A DNA stretch of 64,000 bases from an uncultured Granulosicoccus sp. Its GTDB lineage: Bacteria > Pseudomonadota > Gammaproteobacteria > Granulosicoccales > Granulosicoccaceae. Both the position numbers and the translations under genes were made by a program. Each line of letters opens with the position of its first letter. The first letter of the stretch is position 1. The notes under the pieces are model-generated. The model ran no database searches and had not been told where the DNA came from. It saw nothing but the letters and a program-made list of their open reading frames with translations. Below are positions 36,692 to 46,327 of the stretch, one piece after another. The stretch spans positions 1 through 64,000 of the forward strand of contig CANLNQ010000025.1 of the NCBI GenBank assembly GCA_947492525.1, written 5' to 3'.

Positions 36692-37363
36692 CTACATATT
36701 ACGGGTCAGTACATAGACCCGTTCATCAAGCGTTTCAAGACCACTGTCTGCCAGATTGCCCAGACGCTCGGGGCCACCGTAGTGAGCAAGCTCGACGATA
36801 TCGAAGTGATCACTCAGCAATTCGTGCACATTTTCCCGCGGTACCGAAAAGGGAGGCCCCTGCATGCGGCTTTCATCGTAGGAGATCGCCAGGAGCAGAC
36901 CGCGAGTCTCCGGAGCGAGCGACCGGGCCAGATGCGCTGCGTATTCACCACGCATCTCCTGATTCATGGCAATGAGGGAGGCACGGTCGTACAGGGCCTT
37001 GCAATGGGACAGCTGGGACGGCGTCAACTCGAAGAAGTCACCGACCAGAATCTGTATGCCCTGTGCCTCCTCGATGCCGGTAAAGACCCTGAAACTGGCC
37101 ATTTCATGCTGTTCACAGGGCAGGGCATTGTCGCTGAAGAATGATGAGGCGGCTTTCTCGCTCAGCTCCACACCCAGCACCGAATGGCCCTGACGGTGCA
37201 ACCACAACATGTCCAGTGATTTACCGCACAGGGGCACGAACACGGCTTCATCGCCGTTCAGCTGCAGATCGGCCCAATGGTGCTCAAGGCGCTTGTTGGC
37301 CCGCTCCTGATGGAATCCGATCTTGTTATCGGCCCATTTCTGATGCCAGTAATCCGCCTGCAT
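36692..37363 (-). CDS. tpm: Thiopurine S-methyltransferase
   Basis: A SAM-dependent methyltransferase of 223 residues. Bacterial TPMT features are clear: the start MQADYWHQKWADNKIGFHQ, the SAM-binding VFVPLCGKSLDMLWL, GVELSEKAA, LVGDFFELTP and YDRASLIAMN, and later YGGPERLG. Members methylate thiopurines and, in some bacteria, selenium or tellurium compounds, which is of interest beside telA. AGGGG lies before the ATG. It stands between the XpaC/TelA module and the helicase genes, all on the minus strand. Confidence 0.94.
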   Translation of the reverse strand: MQADYWHQKWADNKIGFHQERANKRLEHHWADLQLNGDEAVFVPLCGKSLDMLWLHRQGHSVLGVELSEKAASSFFSDNALPCEQHEMASFRVFTGIEEAQGIQILVGDFFELTPSQLSHCKALYDRASLIAMNQEMRGEYAAHLARSLAPETRGLLLAISYDESRMQGPPFSVPRENVHELLSDHFDIVELAHYGGPERLGNLADSGLETLDERVYVLTRNM

Positions 37364-37384
37364 TGCCGCCCCTTTGAATCAAGA

Positions 37385-40300
37385 CTATCCGTCATCCGAC
37401 AGCGGCGGTTGCCACTCTCGCCAGGCCTTCAGCAGAGGGAAGTACAAACCCACGCGGATCGGACGACCGTCCATGCGACTGATGATATCAGCATAGCGGT
37501 TGAGCTGAACGGCATAACGCGTCTGTTCATTGTCAAGAAAGGTTTCCACTTGCCCGCCCTGATGCGTACCAGTCTTGAAGTCCACGATCCAGCGCGTCCC
37601 CACCGCATCCACAAACGTGCGATCTATCACCACCTGCCGCACCTCCCGGTTCCAGACACCCATATCGGCATCAGACTGGACACCCATATCTTCCACCACG
37701 CTCAAGGCCCACTCGGAGCGGGCTTCCGCATGGTTGCTCAGCACCCAGCGCCCTCGCTCGTCATCGAGCGTATTGCGCACCGCCTGGCGGACCGTCTCGA
37801 TGGCATCAGGCAACGATTCGTTCTGGACACCCATATTCTGCAGCTGTGCTCGCGCGATGTCCCCCAGCACGGCCAGGTCCACATCATCGAGGCTATCGGC
37901 TCTCTGGGCGAGCAGCTGTAGCTGTTGATGCACGACCGTGCCGATATCCCGTGCGGTGCGCCCGGCCCAGGAGAATGTGACCGCGTCCAGCGCTGATTGC
38001 TCTGGTTTGACCTGTTTTTTCCAATCGAAACAGGAAAATGTTGGCATCAAGGCCTGTGAGGGCAGCCTTTCCAGCATAGGCGGCTGAAGGTCGCTGATGT
38101 CGCTGTCACCCTGTTTGTGGGTGTCTGCTGGCAGATCGGTGACGGGGTCGACGCTGGCTTCATGGGTGTCTGCTGGTGGCGCGAGGGGCGCGATATGGGT
38201 GTCTGATCTCAGGAAATCGGACTCGAACAGGGGCCATAGGGGTTTGAGCAGGGAGGAGTTTATGGGTGTCTGAAAGTCGCCGGTGGTGGTGCGGGGGATG
38301 CGGGCGAGGAGGTGGAGCTGGCGCTTGGCGCGGGTGCAGGCGACGTAGAGCAGGCGCAGCTTTTCCTGCTCATCGCAGCGCTCGCGGGCCTTGCGCACCA
38401 GACGATTGATGCGATCGCGACGCCCAGGGGGCAATCCGGACTGCTCCAGCGGCGCCAGCAACATCTGTGGCTGGCCGTCCAGGGTGCTCTCGAACCAGTT
38501 CAGCAATTGCGTGGAATCGCCACGCGGCTGGCGATCCAGCGCTGGCAGGATCACCGTGTCGAATTCCAGCCCTTTTGCCTTGTGCAGCGTCATCACCTGA
38601 ATGCGACTCTGCCCTTCCTCGGCACTGGCCGCGTACAACTTCTGCATCGTCTCGGCCAGAATGCTCTTGTCCCACAGCCGCCCCTCGGCCTCCAGCGCAG
38701 CCAGTCGCGACAAGGCCCGCTCGGCAGCATCCCGATCGACCGCATCACGACACACCGCCGGCCCACCGAGCTGTAACCACAGGGACTCCACCCACGGCAT
38801 CAAACGACTGCGCGAAGCATGCTTAAGCGCAGGCTCCACCAGCGGCAGGAATCGCTCGACCCGCAACTGACCATCGGCGGACAGGCTTGCCACCCGTTCA
38901 CCCTCACGCAGCAGCTCAATGACCGTTCGTCGCGAATCATCGCAATCCATCAGTACGTGCAGGTCCGCAAGCGTCAGCCCCACGAACGGTGCGCGCAGTA
39001 TCGACAACCAGTGCAAACGATCGTGCGGATAACGCAGCGCCAGGCACAGCGAAATCAGATCGCGCACCACCGCCCGTTCACCGACCAGATCCATGTCAAT
39101 GGACTCGTAGGGCAAGGAACGGGCACGCAGCGCATCGAAAATCTCACCCGCCTGAGAGCGAGTCCGCACCAGTATCGCCACCGTATGTTGCGGATCAGAC
39201 GCCTGCGCCTCGTCAGCCAGAGCAGCCACCTGTGCAGCTTCTTCGGCACGCCCCTGATCGACCAGACCATGCAGCTGCACAGCACCCTCCCCCGTCAGAT
39301 GCGCCCTGGACTCCGAATAGGTGATCGCACCGCTGTCCACATCCTCTCGCTCGGGAAAGATCGAGGAGAACGTCGTATTCACCCAGTGAATGACATCGGG
39401 GGCTGCCCGGAAATTGACCTCGAGAACCAGCGATTCGAGCATCACCGGACCGATACCCTGCTCACTGGCCTTGCCGAACAAGGCAACATCACCGTCCCGG
39501 AACCGGTAGATGGACTGCATCGGATCCCCCACGGCAAAGAAGGTACGGCCATCACCAGGATTCCACCCACTGACCAGCTTCTCGAACAAGGAGAATTGCG
39601 TCTGCGAAGTATCCTGGAATTCATCCACCAGTACATGCTTGAGCGACAGATCCATCGCCAGTGCCAGATCCGTCGGCGAGTCCTCTGTCCCCAGTGCCCG
39701 CATTGCCCGATCCGACAACTCGGCAAAATCCACGACACCGCGTTCAGCGAACACCAGTTGCAGTTCCAGCAGGAGATCAGGCAAGACCTGCAGCAGTTGT
39801 GACAACAGAGCCCACTGTTCATCACCATAATGCGGGTGAGGCAGGCTGCAGACTTCGATCAGGGCATCGATGAACTCCGGACATTGCGCCACCCCATCGA
39901 GCAGATCCACCATCTGCTGCTTGTGAGCCTCCAGCTCAGCAGCGGCGACACCGCGCTTCTTCGCATCGGCTTTGGGCGGAAAACCTTCCGCGCGGGTCAC
40001 ACGCTTGCGCAGACTGCCGCCCTTGGTCAGCAGGGCTGCGCCAACACAGCACCAGTGATTGAGATCCTCCACCGAGGCACCGGGCAACATCTCCATGTCC
40101 TGCCACCCTTGCATTTCCCAGGGCAACTCACCGAGATCGCCTTCCGCATCCTGCAGCAGATAATCGCAGGCCAGACGCAGTCGCTCGCTCAGGCGCTCTT
40201 CCAGCCCATCGGGGGTAATCTCGCACAGATTCTGCAGACGCGATTCGATCAAGCGTCCCAGCATGCCTTCCAGGTGCGCCCGCAGGGCATCGTGCTGATC

Positions 40301-40906
40301 CGCAGAGACCCCGTAGACGTAGCGCTTCCACTGATCGCGATTGGCCAGCAGACTGGCCAGCAACAGGCGCACCTGCTCCAGTCGATTGCCGACCTGCAGC
40401 ATGACCAGATCAAGCGATTCGATATGAGACTCGATGAAACGTGCCGCCACATCACGGTACAGGGCACTGGCATCTTCCACGATACCGGTCGGCGCGCCCA
40501 GCGCAGAGGTCACCGGCAAACGATGCGCCAGTTGCGTTGCCAGCGAATCGATGGTTCGAAGGTTCAGGCGCTGAGGATTTCGTATCAGTTGCCATTGCCG
40601 TTCGGCATCCCGCTGCAGAACCTCGCGCGCCAGCGCCATGCCCTCTCGCTCGTAGTCGTTCGCAGCATCCTCGCCACTGGCCGCCTTGATCAGCGTCTCC
40701 ACCACGCGTTGGCGCATCTCACTGGCCGCCTTGCGGGTAAAGGTGATGGCCATGATCTCTTCCGGCTCATCGACGCTTTTCAACAGGGTCAGAACCCGTC
40801 GCGTGAGCAGCTCCGTCTTGCCGGACCCGGCAGGCGCCTGCACGATGAAGGATTGCTCCGGATCCAGAGCACGTAGACGAATGTGCGCATCGACTGGCGC
40901 CTTCAT
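37385..40906 (-). CDS. AddA-like UvrD-family helicase/nuclease
   Basis: A 1173-residue recombination/repair enzyme. Helicase motifs: Walker A QAPAGSGKTELLTRRVL, Ia ITFTRKAASEMRQR, II LVDEFQDTSQTQF, III VGDPMQSIYRFRDG, V LHKAKGLEFDTVILP, VI LLYVACTRAKRQL. The C-terminal PD-(D/E)XK nuclease shows WIVDFKTGTHQGG followed by YAVQLNRYADII. It partners the next gene (4-bp overlap), as AddA with AddB. The linker before the nuclease is unusual: seven copies of a GACACCCA-type motif code for repeated SDTH and MGV peptides. Confidence 0.9.
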   Translation of the reverse strand: MKAPVDAHIRLRALDPEQSFIVQAPAGSGKTELLTRRVLTLLKSVDEPEEIMAITFTRKAASEMRQRVVETLIKAASGEDAANDYEREGMALAREVLQRDAERQWQLIRNPQRLNLRTIDSLATQLAHRLPVTSALGAPTGIVEDASALYRDVAARFIESHIESLDLVMLQVGNRLEQVRLLLASLLANRDQWKRYVYGVSADQHDALRAHLEGMLGRLIESRLQNLCEITPDGLEERLSERLRLACDYLLQDAEGDLGELPWEMQGWQDMEMLPGASVEDLNHWCCVGAALLTKGGSLRKRVTRAEGFPPKADAKKRGVAAAELEAHKQQMVDLLDGVAQCPEFIDALIEVCSLPHPHYGDEQWALLSQLLQVLPDLLLELQLVFAERGVVDFAELSDRAMRALGTEDSPTDLALAMDLSLKHVLVDEFQDTSQTQFSLFEKLVSGWNPGDGRTFFAVGDPMQSIYRFRDGDVALFGKASEQGIGPVMLESLVLEVNFRAAPDVIHWVNTTFSSIFPEREDVDSGAITYSESRAHLTGEGAVQLHGLVDQGRAEEAAQVAALADEAQASDPQHTVAILVRTRSQAGEIFDALRARSLPYESIDMDLVGERAVVRDLISLCLALRYPHDRLHWLSILRAPFVGLTLADLHVLMDCDDSRRTVIELLREGERVASLSADGQLRVERFLPLVEPALKHASRSRLMPWVESLWLQLGGPAVCRDAVDRDAAERALSRLAALEAEGRLWDKSILAETMQKLYAASAEEGQSRIQVMTLHKAKGLEFDTVILPALDRQPRGDSTQLLNWFESTLDGQPQMLLAPLEQSGLPPGRRDRINRLVRKARERCDEQEKLRLLYVACTRAKRQLHLLARIPRTTTGDFQTPINSSLLKPLWPLFESDFLRSDTHIAPLAPPADTHEASVDPVTDLPADTHKQGDSDISDLQPPMLERLPSQALMPTFSCFDWKKQVKPEQSALDAVTFSWAGRTARDIGTVVHQQLQLLAQRADSLDDVDLAVLGDIARAQLQNMGVQNESLPDAIETVRQAVRNTLDDERGRWVLSNHAEARSEWALSVVEDMGVQSDADMGVWNREVRQVVIDRTFVDAVGTRWIVDFKTGTHQGGQVETFLDNEQTRYAVQLNRYADIISRMDGRPIRVGLYFPLLKAWREWQPPLSDDG
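37653..38272. repeat. Cluster of CAGACACCCA motifs inside the AddA-like gene
   Basis: Exact copies in + orientation stand at 37653-37662, with near copies TGGACACCCATAT at about 37677-37689 and 37824-37836. Exact copies in - orientation (TGGGTGTCTG) stand at 38118, 38163, 38196 and 38263. All lie in the linker and nuclease part of the gene and are translated, giving MGVW/MGVQ from one orientation and DTH/DTP from the other. Copies at 38118 and 38163 extend to TGGGTGTCTGCTGG. Confidence 0.75.
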
Positions 40907-43584
40907 GATGACATCTCCGGGTTGTCGTCTGTATCCGCGTCGGACACCGCGGCCTGCTCATCGATGCGGCACAGCGATTTCAGGTCACAATGCACACAGG
41001 CAGTCTTCATCGGGGTCACCGTGGCCACGCCCTGCCGGACTTCGGCTGCCACGACATCCAGCGCCTCCCGCCAATGATCTCGCCAGTCCCTCCAGTCCTC
41101 CAGGGGGCGCTCGGTTGCCTGACCGTTGCGTGAACGGGTCACCGTGGTACGGACCTTCGGCAACAGGGAGGAATCGCTGGCCACTCCCTTGAATGTGCAT
41201 TGATGCCGCGCCACCTGCGCAAAGCTTGCCCCTTCGATGTCCTCATTGGTCAACACGTACAACGGCAACTGCGGGTTGACGATGCGCTGATCGGCCCAGG
41301 TATTGATTCGGCTGGAGGTGCCGGTCTTGTAATCGATGACCACAAGGGCATCACCGACCCGATCGATCCTATCGAGCATCACGTTCATCACGACGCCTCC
41401 ATGCTCGATACTCTGCCGCTGCTCCAGAGCTACCACCTCGAAGGCCTGACGCGGCATCTCGCATTGCACCAGCCATTCATCAAGCAGCGCCTTGAGCCGT
41501 ATCACTTCCAGAGCTCGCAGGGAGAATGGCACGTGATTCTCTTCGATGACCGACTCGATTACCTGCTCCAGCAGTTCCAGACGCTGCTCATCACTCATGT
41601 CGATCAGTGCAGCATGGCTACCCACCACCTTCCAGAACTGTTCCAGTGCACTGTGCAGCAGCGTACCGTGCTGACGCGGGTCGAGGCCCAGACCGGCTTC
41701 TTCCAATGGGCGAATGGCCAGCCGATGCAGGGCAAAGGCTCGGAAAGGACACAGGGCCTGGTCCTCGAAAAGGCGCGCTCCTCCGCGTACCTCACTGCCG
41801 GCAGGCAGCGCCGGCCCATGATCGTCCACGATGGACTCGAGTGTCAGCGACGATTGCAGAACGGCCGCCGGATCCACCGGTGGTGGCAGCTTCTCGAACC
41901 GCTGCAGACGTTCGGCCGCCCTGGTCCGGTTCGCATCGGCCACATCGAAGCGGGGAAGCGCTGCCACGTCCAGCGACTTGCCGTCCCGCGTTCTGGCATT
42001 GCTGGCGATCAGCAACGGCGCCTGCGACCCCCACATGCAGAATTCACGCTCTGCCAGCGCGAGCCGCGCTGCCGCCGACGCGACCGGCACCCCTTGTGCC
42101 TTCTGCGAATCGATGGACACAAAAGGGCTCGGAGAGCCCGTGGGTGGCCATTGTTCCGTATCCAGACCGGCCACCCACAGACAATCGAAATCGATGCCAT
42201 GACTTTCAAGCCGCCCCATGATCTGGATCGGTGTACTGGGTGTGTCCAGCTGGAAGATGCGATCTCGCGCCAGGCGCTGAATCTGGTGCACGGCATCAGT
42301 GGCGCTCAAGCTGCTGCCATCATCGAGAAGCTGCATGTCGTCGAGACATTCCATCCAGGCAGACACTGCCTGATATTCTTCGCTGTTGATCGACTTGCCT
42401 GGCCAACCCAGCAGGCTCAGGCTCTCGCTGAAGCGGCTCGCCCACTCGGTCAGCGTGACACGGCTGAAGCGCTTGCGCTGCAGCAGTTGCTCGATGGGTT
42501 GCTGCAGACGACTGCCCTTGTACAGGCGCTCACTCAGCTGCGCCAGTGTCAGCGAGCGCACGCGATCATCACGCAGACGACGATCGAGCTGCTCACGGCG
42601 CCGAGCTTCACTGGCCGAGGCTTCCAGATACGGGCTCAGCAAGACCGCTGACAGCTCGCTCCCCTGAATACTGCCAAGACTGAGCCTGATCAGCGACAGG
42701 GCGGCACTGACCACCGCTGTGTCGCGCAGTGGTGTGCCCAGCGACAGATCATAGGGCCTGCCCTGCTGACGTATTTCCTCGGGAGACATGCCGGGGAAGA
42801 ACACACGGTCGAAGGCACGCATGACCGAGGCCCTGCGCTGTTGCAAGTCCGACACCACCAGACCCAGTGACTGTTCGATATCGTGCTCCAGCTCGGCGCG
42901 CATATGGCTGGCGATGGCGAGTATTTCCTCTTCATCATCGGTGTACTCGCAGCTGTACACCAGCGCATCCGGCTGACGCTCTGCAAGCTCCACACTGACA
43001 CCGAGCTCGCTCAATACCCGCGTGAACTGCTGCAGCTGAGGTGGCAGCTCGAGAAAACCGTCGAAGATCACGGTATCGGGCAACAGACTGAGCGCTTCCG
43101 GTTGCGCCAGCACCTCGCACAGATGATCGGCCAGAGACGCTTCGTCGATTCGGTTCTGCGCTGCCAGTTCGGCCTGGTAATCGTTGCACCAGCGCTGCCA
43201 GGTGTACTGATCATGCGACAGATAGTCGTCCTCCGGATTGCGACACTGCCAGGCACAGGACATCTCCCAGGCCGAGCGCGCCGATGCGGTAGCGGCATCC
43301 TTGTCCAGCAGATCCAGCTGAGCATCGCTATCGATACATTCTCGCCACAGCTTCTGCTGCAGCAGGTCTGGCAGCAACGTACGCTCGGTCAGCCCCGCCG
43401 CAAGCGCACCATCGTGCAGTGTCCGCAACCAGGCACGAAATGGCAGGATGGCGGGTGTTTCCCACCACTGGCGTCCCTGCTGCATCTGCCAGCGGCTGTA
43501 ACGGGACAGATGATGGCGCGCAAGGCGTTGATTGACGGTAATCAGCAGAGCACCGTCAGCTACCTTTTCACTATGATCGTTCAC
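40903..43584 (-). CDS. AddB-like nuclease / probable DNA repair protein
   Basis: An 893-residue partner of the AddA-like protein, of the gammaproteobacterial family annotated as probable DNA repair protein. It has the family start (LLITVNQRLARHHLSRYS; WWETPAILPFRAWL) and an inactive-helicase-like middle. The C-terminal PD-(D/E)XK nuclease has VVIDYKTGTSS and NPQLPLYVL. Four cysteines that could hold a 4Fe-4S cluster are at ALCPFRAFALHRL and CVHCDLKSLC, as in AddB. The start is a GTG. The two-gene unit probably resects DNA ends. Confidence 0.9.
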   Translation of the reverse strand: MNDHSEKVADGALLITVNQRLARHHLSRYSRWQMQQGRQWWETPAILPFRAWLRTLHDGALAAGLTERTLLPDLLQQKLWRECIDSDAQLDLLDKDAATASARSAWEMSCAWQCRNPEDDYLSHDQYTWQRWCNDYQAELAAQNRIDEASLADHLCEVLAQPEALSLLPDTVIFDGFLELPPQLQQFTRVLSELGVSVELAERQPDALVYSCEYTDDEEEILAIASHMRAELEHDIEQSLGLVVSDLQQRRASVMRAFDRVFFPGMSPEEIRQQGRPYDLSLGTPLRDTAVVSAALSLIRLSLGSIQGSELSAVLLSPYLEASASEARRREQLDRRLRDDRVRSLTLAQLSERLYKGSRLQQPIEQLLQRKRFSRVTLTEWASRFSESLSLLGWPGKSINSEEYQAVSAWMECLDDMQLLDDGSSLSATDAVHQIQRLARDRIFQLDTPSTPIQIMGRLESHGIDFDCLWVAGLDTEQWPPTGSPSPFVSIDSQKAQGVPVASAAARLALAEREFCMWGSQAPLLIASNARTRDGKSLDVAALPRFDVADANRTRAAERLQRFEKLPPPVDPAAVLQSSLTLESIVDDHGPALPAGSEVRGGARLFEDQALCPFRAFALHRLAIRPLEEAGLGLDPRQHGTLLHSALEQFWKVVGSHAALIDMSDEQRLELLEQVIESVIEENHVPFSLRALEVIRLKALLDEWLVQCEMPRQAFEVVALEQRQSIEHGGVVMNVMLDRIDRVGDALVVIDYKTGTSSRINTWADQRIVNPQLPLYVLTNEDIEGASFAQVARHQCTFKGVASDSSLLPKVRTTVTRSRNGQATERPLEDWRDWRDHWREALDVVAAEVRQGVATVTPMKTACVHCDLKSLCRIDEQAAVSDADTDDNPEMSS

Positions 43585-43709
43585 GATACAGTTGAACCCT
43601 GATGGTTTTCAGCATGGCGATGATGGCACAGCTGTGCATGAATTAATCGACGTCGAACGATACAATGGCAGGCAACCTTTCATGCAACCCCAAGGCGCCA
43701 AGCTTCCCA

Positions 43710-44726
43710 ATGAACAACAAGCCCATACTCGTCACCGGCGGTGCCGGCTATATCGGTAGTCACGTCGTCAAATTGCTGGGAGAGCGCGGCGAGTCCGTCA
43801 TCGTGCTTGACGATCTGTCCACCGGCAACGCCGATGCCGTGCTGCATGGCGAACTGGTCATCGGCAAGACCGGTGACACCGAACTGGTCAGCAAGCTCAT
43901 TGCGGACAAGGGAATCGATACCGTGATGCATTTCGCCGCGCACACGATTGTCCCGGAAAGCGTTGAAAATCCGCTGAAATACTATGCAAACAATACCTGC
44001 AGCACGCGCAATCTGCTGCAGGCCTGTCAGGACAACAAGGTGTCTAATTTCATCTTCTCCTCCACCGCGGCCACCTACGGGGTGCCCGACCCCAGCATCG
44101 GCGCCTGCCATGAAGAACTGCAGACCGCGCCGATCAATGCCTATGGCACCTCCAAGCTGATGTCGGAAGCCATGCTGCGCGACCTGAGCGCTGCCACCGA
44201 TCTGAAGCATGTCGTGCTGCGCTATTTCAATGTGGCCGGCTCCGACCCGGATGGTCGCATCGGCCAGTCCACGCCCAATGCAACGCTGTTGATCAAGGTG
44301 GCGGCCGAAGTCGCCCTCGGCAAACGTGAACAACTGTATGTTTTCGGCACCGACTACCCGACCGACGATGGCACCGGCGTCCGGGACTACATCCATGTCT
44401 CCGATCTGGCAGCCGCCCACCTCTCGGCACTGGACTATCTGCGCAAGGGTGGCGAATCCACACTACTCAACTGCGGCTATGGTCATGGTTTCAGCGTGCG
44501 CCAGGTCATCGATGCGGTAGAGCGCGTACATGGCTCAGCCATCAAGGTCGTTGAACAACCGCGTCGCGCCGGCGACCCACCGGCCTTGATTGCCGCCGTC
44601 GACAAGATTCATCAGACGCTGGACTGGCGCCCACAGTTCGATGATCTGGACACCATCGTCAAGACGTCACTCGAGTGGGAGAAGAAGTTGATGGCGCGTC
44701 GCCACAACAGTGACAGCGCGAGCTGA
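43710..44726 (+). CDS. galE: UDP-glucose 4-epimerase
   Basis: A 338-residue SDR-fold epimerase interconverting UDP-glucose and UDP-galactose. It has NAD-binding TGGAGYIGSHVV, catalytic SSTAATYG with the YGTSK pair, and substrate-binding RYFNVAGSDPDGRIGQS. The chosen ATG gives MNNKPILVTGGAG and exactly the E. coli GalE length. A 15-residue longer frame exists upstream. It stands alone on the plus strand; envelope polysaccharide supply is the likely role. Confidence 0.95.
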   Translation: MNNKPILVTGGAGYIGSHVVKLLGERGESVIVLDDLSTGNADAVLHGELVIGKTGDTELVSKLIADKGIDTVMHFAAHTIVPESVENPLKYYANNTCSTRNLLQACQDNKVSNFIFSSTAATYGVPDPSIGACHEELQTAPINAYGTSKLMSEAMLRDLSAATDLKHVVLRYFNVAGSDPDGRIGQSTPNATLLIKVAAEVALGKREQLYVFGTDYPTDDGTGVRDYIHVSDLAAAHLSALDYLRKGGESTLLNCGYGHGFSVRQVIDAVERVHGSAIKVVEQPRRAGDPPALIAAVDKIHQTLDWRPQFDDLDTIVKTSLEWEKKLMARRHNSDSAS

Positions 44727-44746
44727 GCCACGCGCCGGCAATCGTT

Positions 44747-46285
44747 TCAGGACAGCAGGAGATCGCACTCGGTCGTATCGGCGAGTGCGTTTCCTGCTCT
44801 CAGTAGCTCGGACACATGCCGATAGAAGTGCAAATGCAGTTTCGATGGCAACTTGCTCAGAGAACCGGCTGACAACTCCAGCGCCCTGACCTCAGTCAGC
44901 GCCACGACGTCATGCGACGAAGCTGCACCACTGATGAAGCTCGCCTCACCCAGGCTGTCCCCTTCCGAAAGCAGTCGAAGATACTGATTGTCGACCTGAA
45001 CGGAAGCGACACCATCGGTAATGATCAGCAGACGACGTATCTCCGAGCCACGCGCGGTCAGGGTATCCTGCGGGCTGAAACGACGCAGTTGAACGCTATC
45101 GAGCAACTGGTTGATCTCGGATTCGGAAAATGATCTGAAAAAGGTCTGATGCCGGAGACGACGGATGAGTTTCTGCCTGGCCTTGGGGCGACGACTCTGC
45201 AGACCGAACTTGTCGATGAAGGGACGCAGCGCGCGCGCCATCTCTTCACCGGTCTGGTAGCGCGCTTCGGGCTTCTTCTCCAGAGCCCTGGCCAGCACGT
45301 TCGACAATTGGGCGGGCAGATCGGGCCGTATCTGGCGCAATCGAGGCGCTGGCTTGTGTACCACGGTACGAAACAGGTCCTTCACCTTGCGGGCCTTGAA
45401 CAGCTGCCGCCCGGTCAGCAATTCGAACAACACCGTTGCCAGGGAATAGAAATCACTGGGGGGCCCGAGTTCACGCCCGAGTATCTGCTCTGGCGACATG
45501 TAATTGGGTGTTCCCAGCGTCGGTCCCTTGCGCTTGAGTTCGCTTTCGTCACGCAGGCCAACCGCGATACCGAAATCCAGCAATTTCACCACACCATTGT
45601 CGGCGAGCATGATGTTCGCCGGTTTGATATCCCGATGCAGGATGCCCTGCTGATGGGAGTAGTCCAGCGCCAGACAGCATTCGGCAATGACGCGCAAGGC
45701 CTCATGAACCGGCAGCAGTGTCTTGCCCTTGCCATATTCCTTCAAGGATTTACCTTCGACCACCTCCATGACCAGGTAGTTGAGTTCCTCGAACTGCCCG
45801 GCATCATGCACGGTGACAATATTCTGATGCGTCAAACGACCGGCAGCGATGATCTCGGTCTGGTAGGCGCGCTGCGCTCCTGGCACCTTGCCGGTGGACA
45901 CATGCGCCTCGCCCATGGGCGAGAGCTTGATGGCCACCTCGCGCCCCAGCAGATTATCCAGTGCCTGATGCACGACACCACAGGTGCCTGAACCGATACG
46001 TCGGCCGATGGTGTAACGACCGATTTCATCGGGCACCACGATATCCAGCGGTTTGATCGACAGCGGCGCACCTTGATCGTCACCGGCCGGCTTTGCCGCC
46101 GCATTCCGCTCTTTCCCGGCATCCGGTTCCGGCTCCGAACGGGAATGAGGCGACTGCCTGGAGGCTGCTGGCTTTACCATGCGGGCATCCACGGCACTTT
46201 GCGGCAGGCGAGGTTCATTGCAGGCAAAGGCGCGTCGCGCCAGACGTGAAGACGCTGACGAGCGAAATCGAACAGGCACAGACAC
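44747..46285 (-). CDS. Ser/Thr protein kinase with C-terminal cyclic-nucleotide-binding-like domain
   Basis: A 512-residue cytoplasmic Hanks-type kinase. Gly-loop IGSGTCGVVHQALD, catalytic Lys in EVAIKLSPM, HRDIKPANIML, DFGIAVGL and GTPNYMSPEQIL are intact, so activity is expected. The C-terminal 120 residues form a cNMP-binding-like beta-roll (RRFSPQDTLTARGSEIRRL; LLSEGDSLGEASFISGAA). The phosphate-binding cassette has GEASFISGA without the usual Arg, so it may bind another ligand or none. No transmembrane segment or PASTA repeat is present. The start may be the GTG used here or ATG 46180. Confidence 0.9.
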   Translation of the reverse strand: MSVPVRFRSSASSRLARRAFACNEPRLPQSAVDARMVKPAASRQSPHSRSEPEPDAGKERNAAAKPAGDDQGAPLSIKPLDIVVPDEIGRYTIGRRIGSGTCGVVHQALDNLLGREVAIKLSPMGEAHVSTGKVPGAQRAYQTEIIAAGRLTHQNIVTVHDAGQFEELNYLVMEVVEGKSLKEYGKGKTLLPVHEALRVIAECCLALDYSHQQGILHRDIKPANIMLADNGVVKLLDFGIAVGLRDESELKRKGPTLGTPNYMSPEQILGRELGPPSDFYSLATVLFELLTGRQLFKARKVKDLFRTVVHKPAPRLRQIRPDLPAQLSNVLARALEKKPEARYQTGEEMARALRPFIDKFGLQSRRPKARQKLIRRLRHQTFFRSFSESEINQLLDSVQLRRFSPQDTLTARGSEIRRLLIITDGVASVQVDNQYLRLLSEGDSLGEASFISGAASSHDVVALTEVRALELSAGSLSKLPSKLHLHFYRHVSELLRAGNALADTTECDLLLS

Positions 46286-46327
46286 GGGAGATATCGACGA
46301 CCTCTGGCATGGCGAGCGAGTGCCGGA

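Noticed and set aside
41200-42651. 483-codon plus-strand frame inside the AddB-like gene
   Set aside because: The minus-strand protein has nuclease and Fe-S motifs; the plus frame is His/Gln/Arg-rich without domains.
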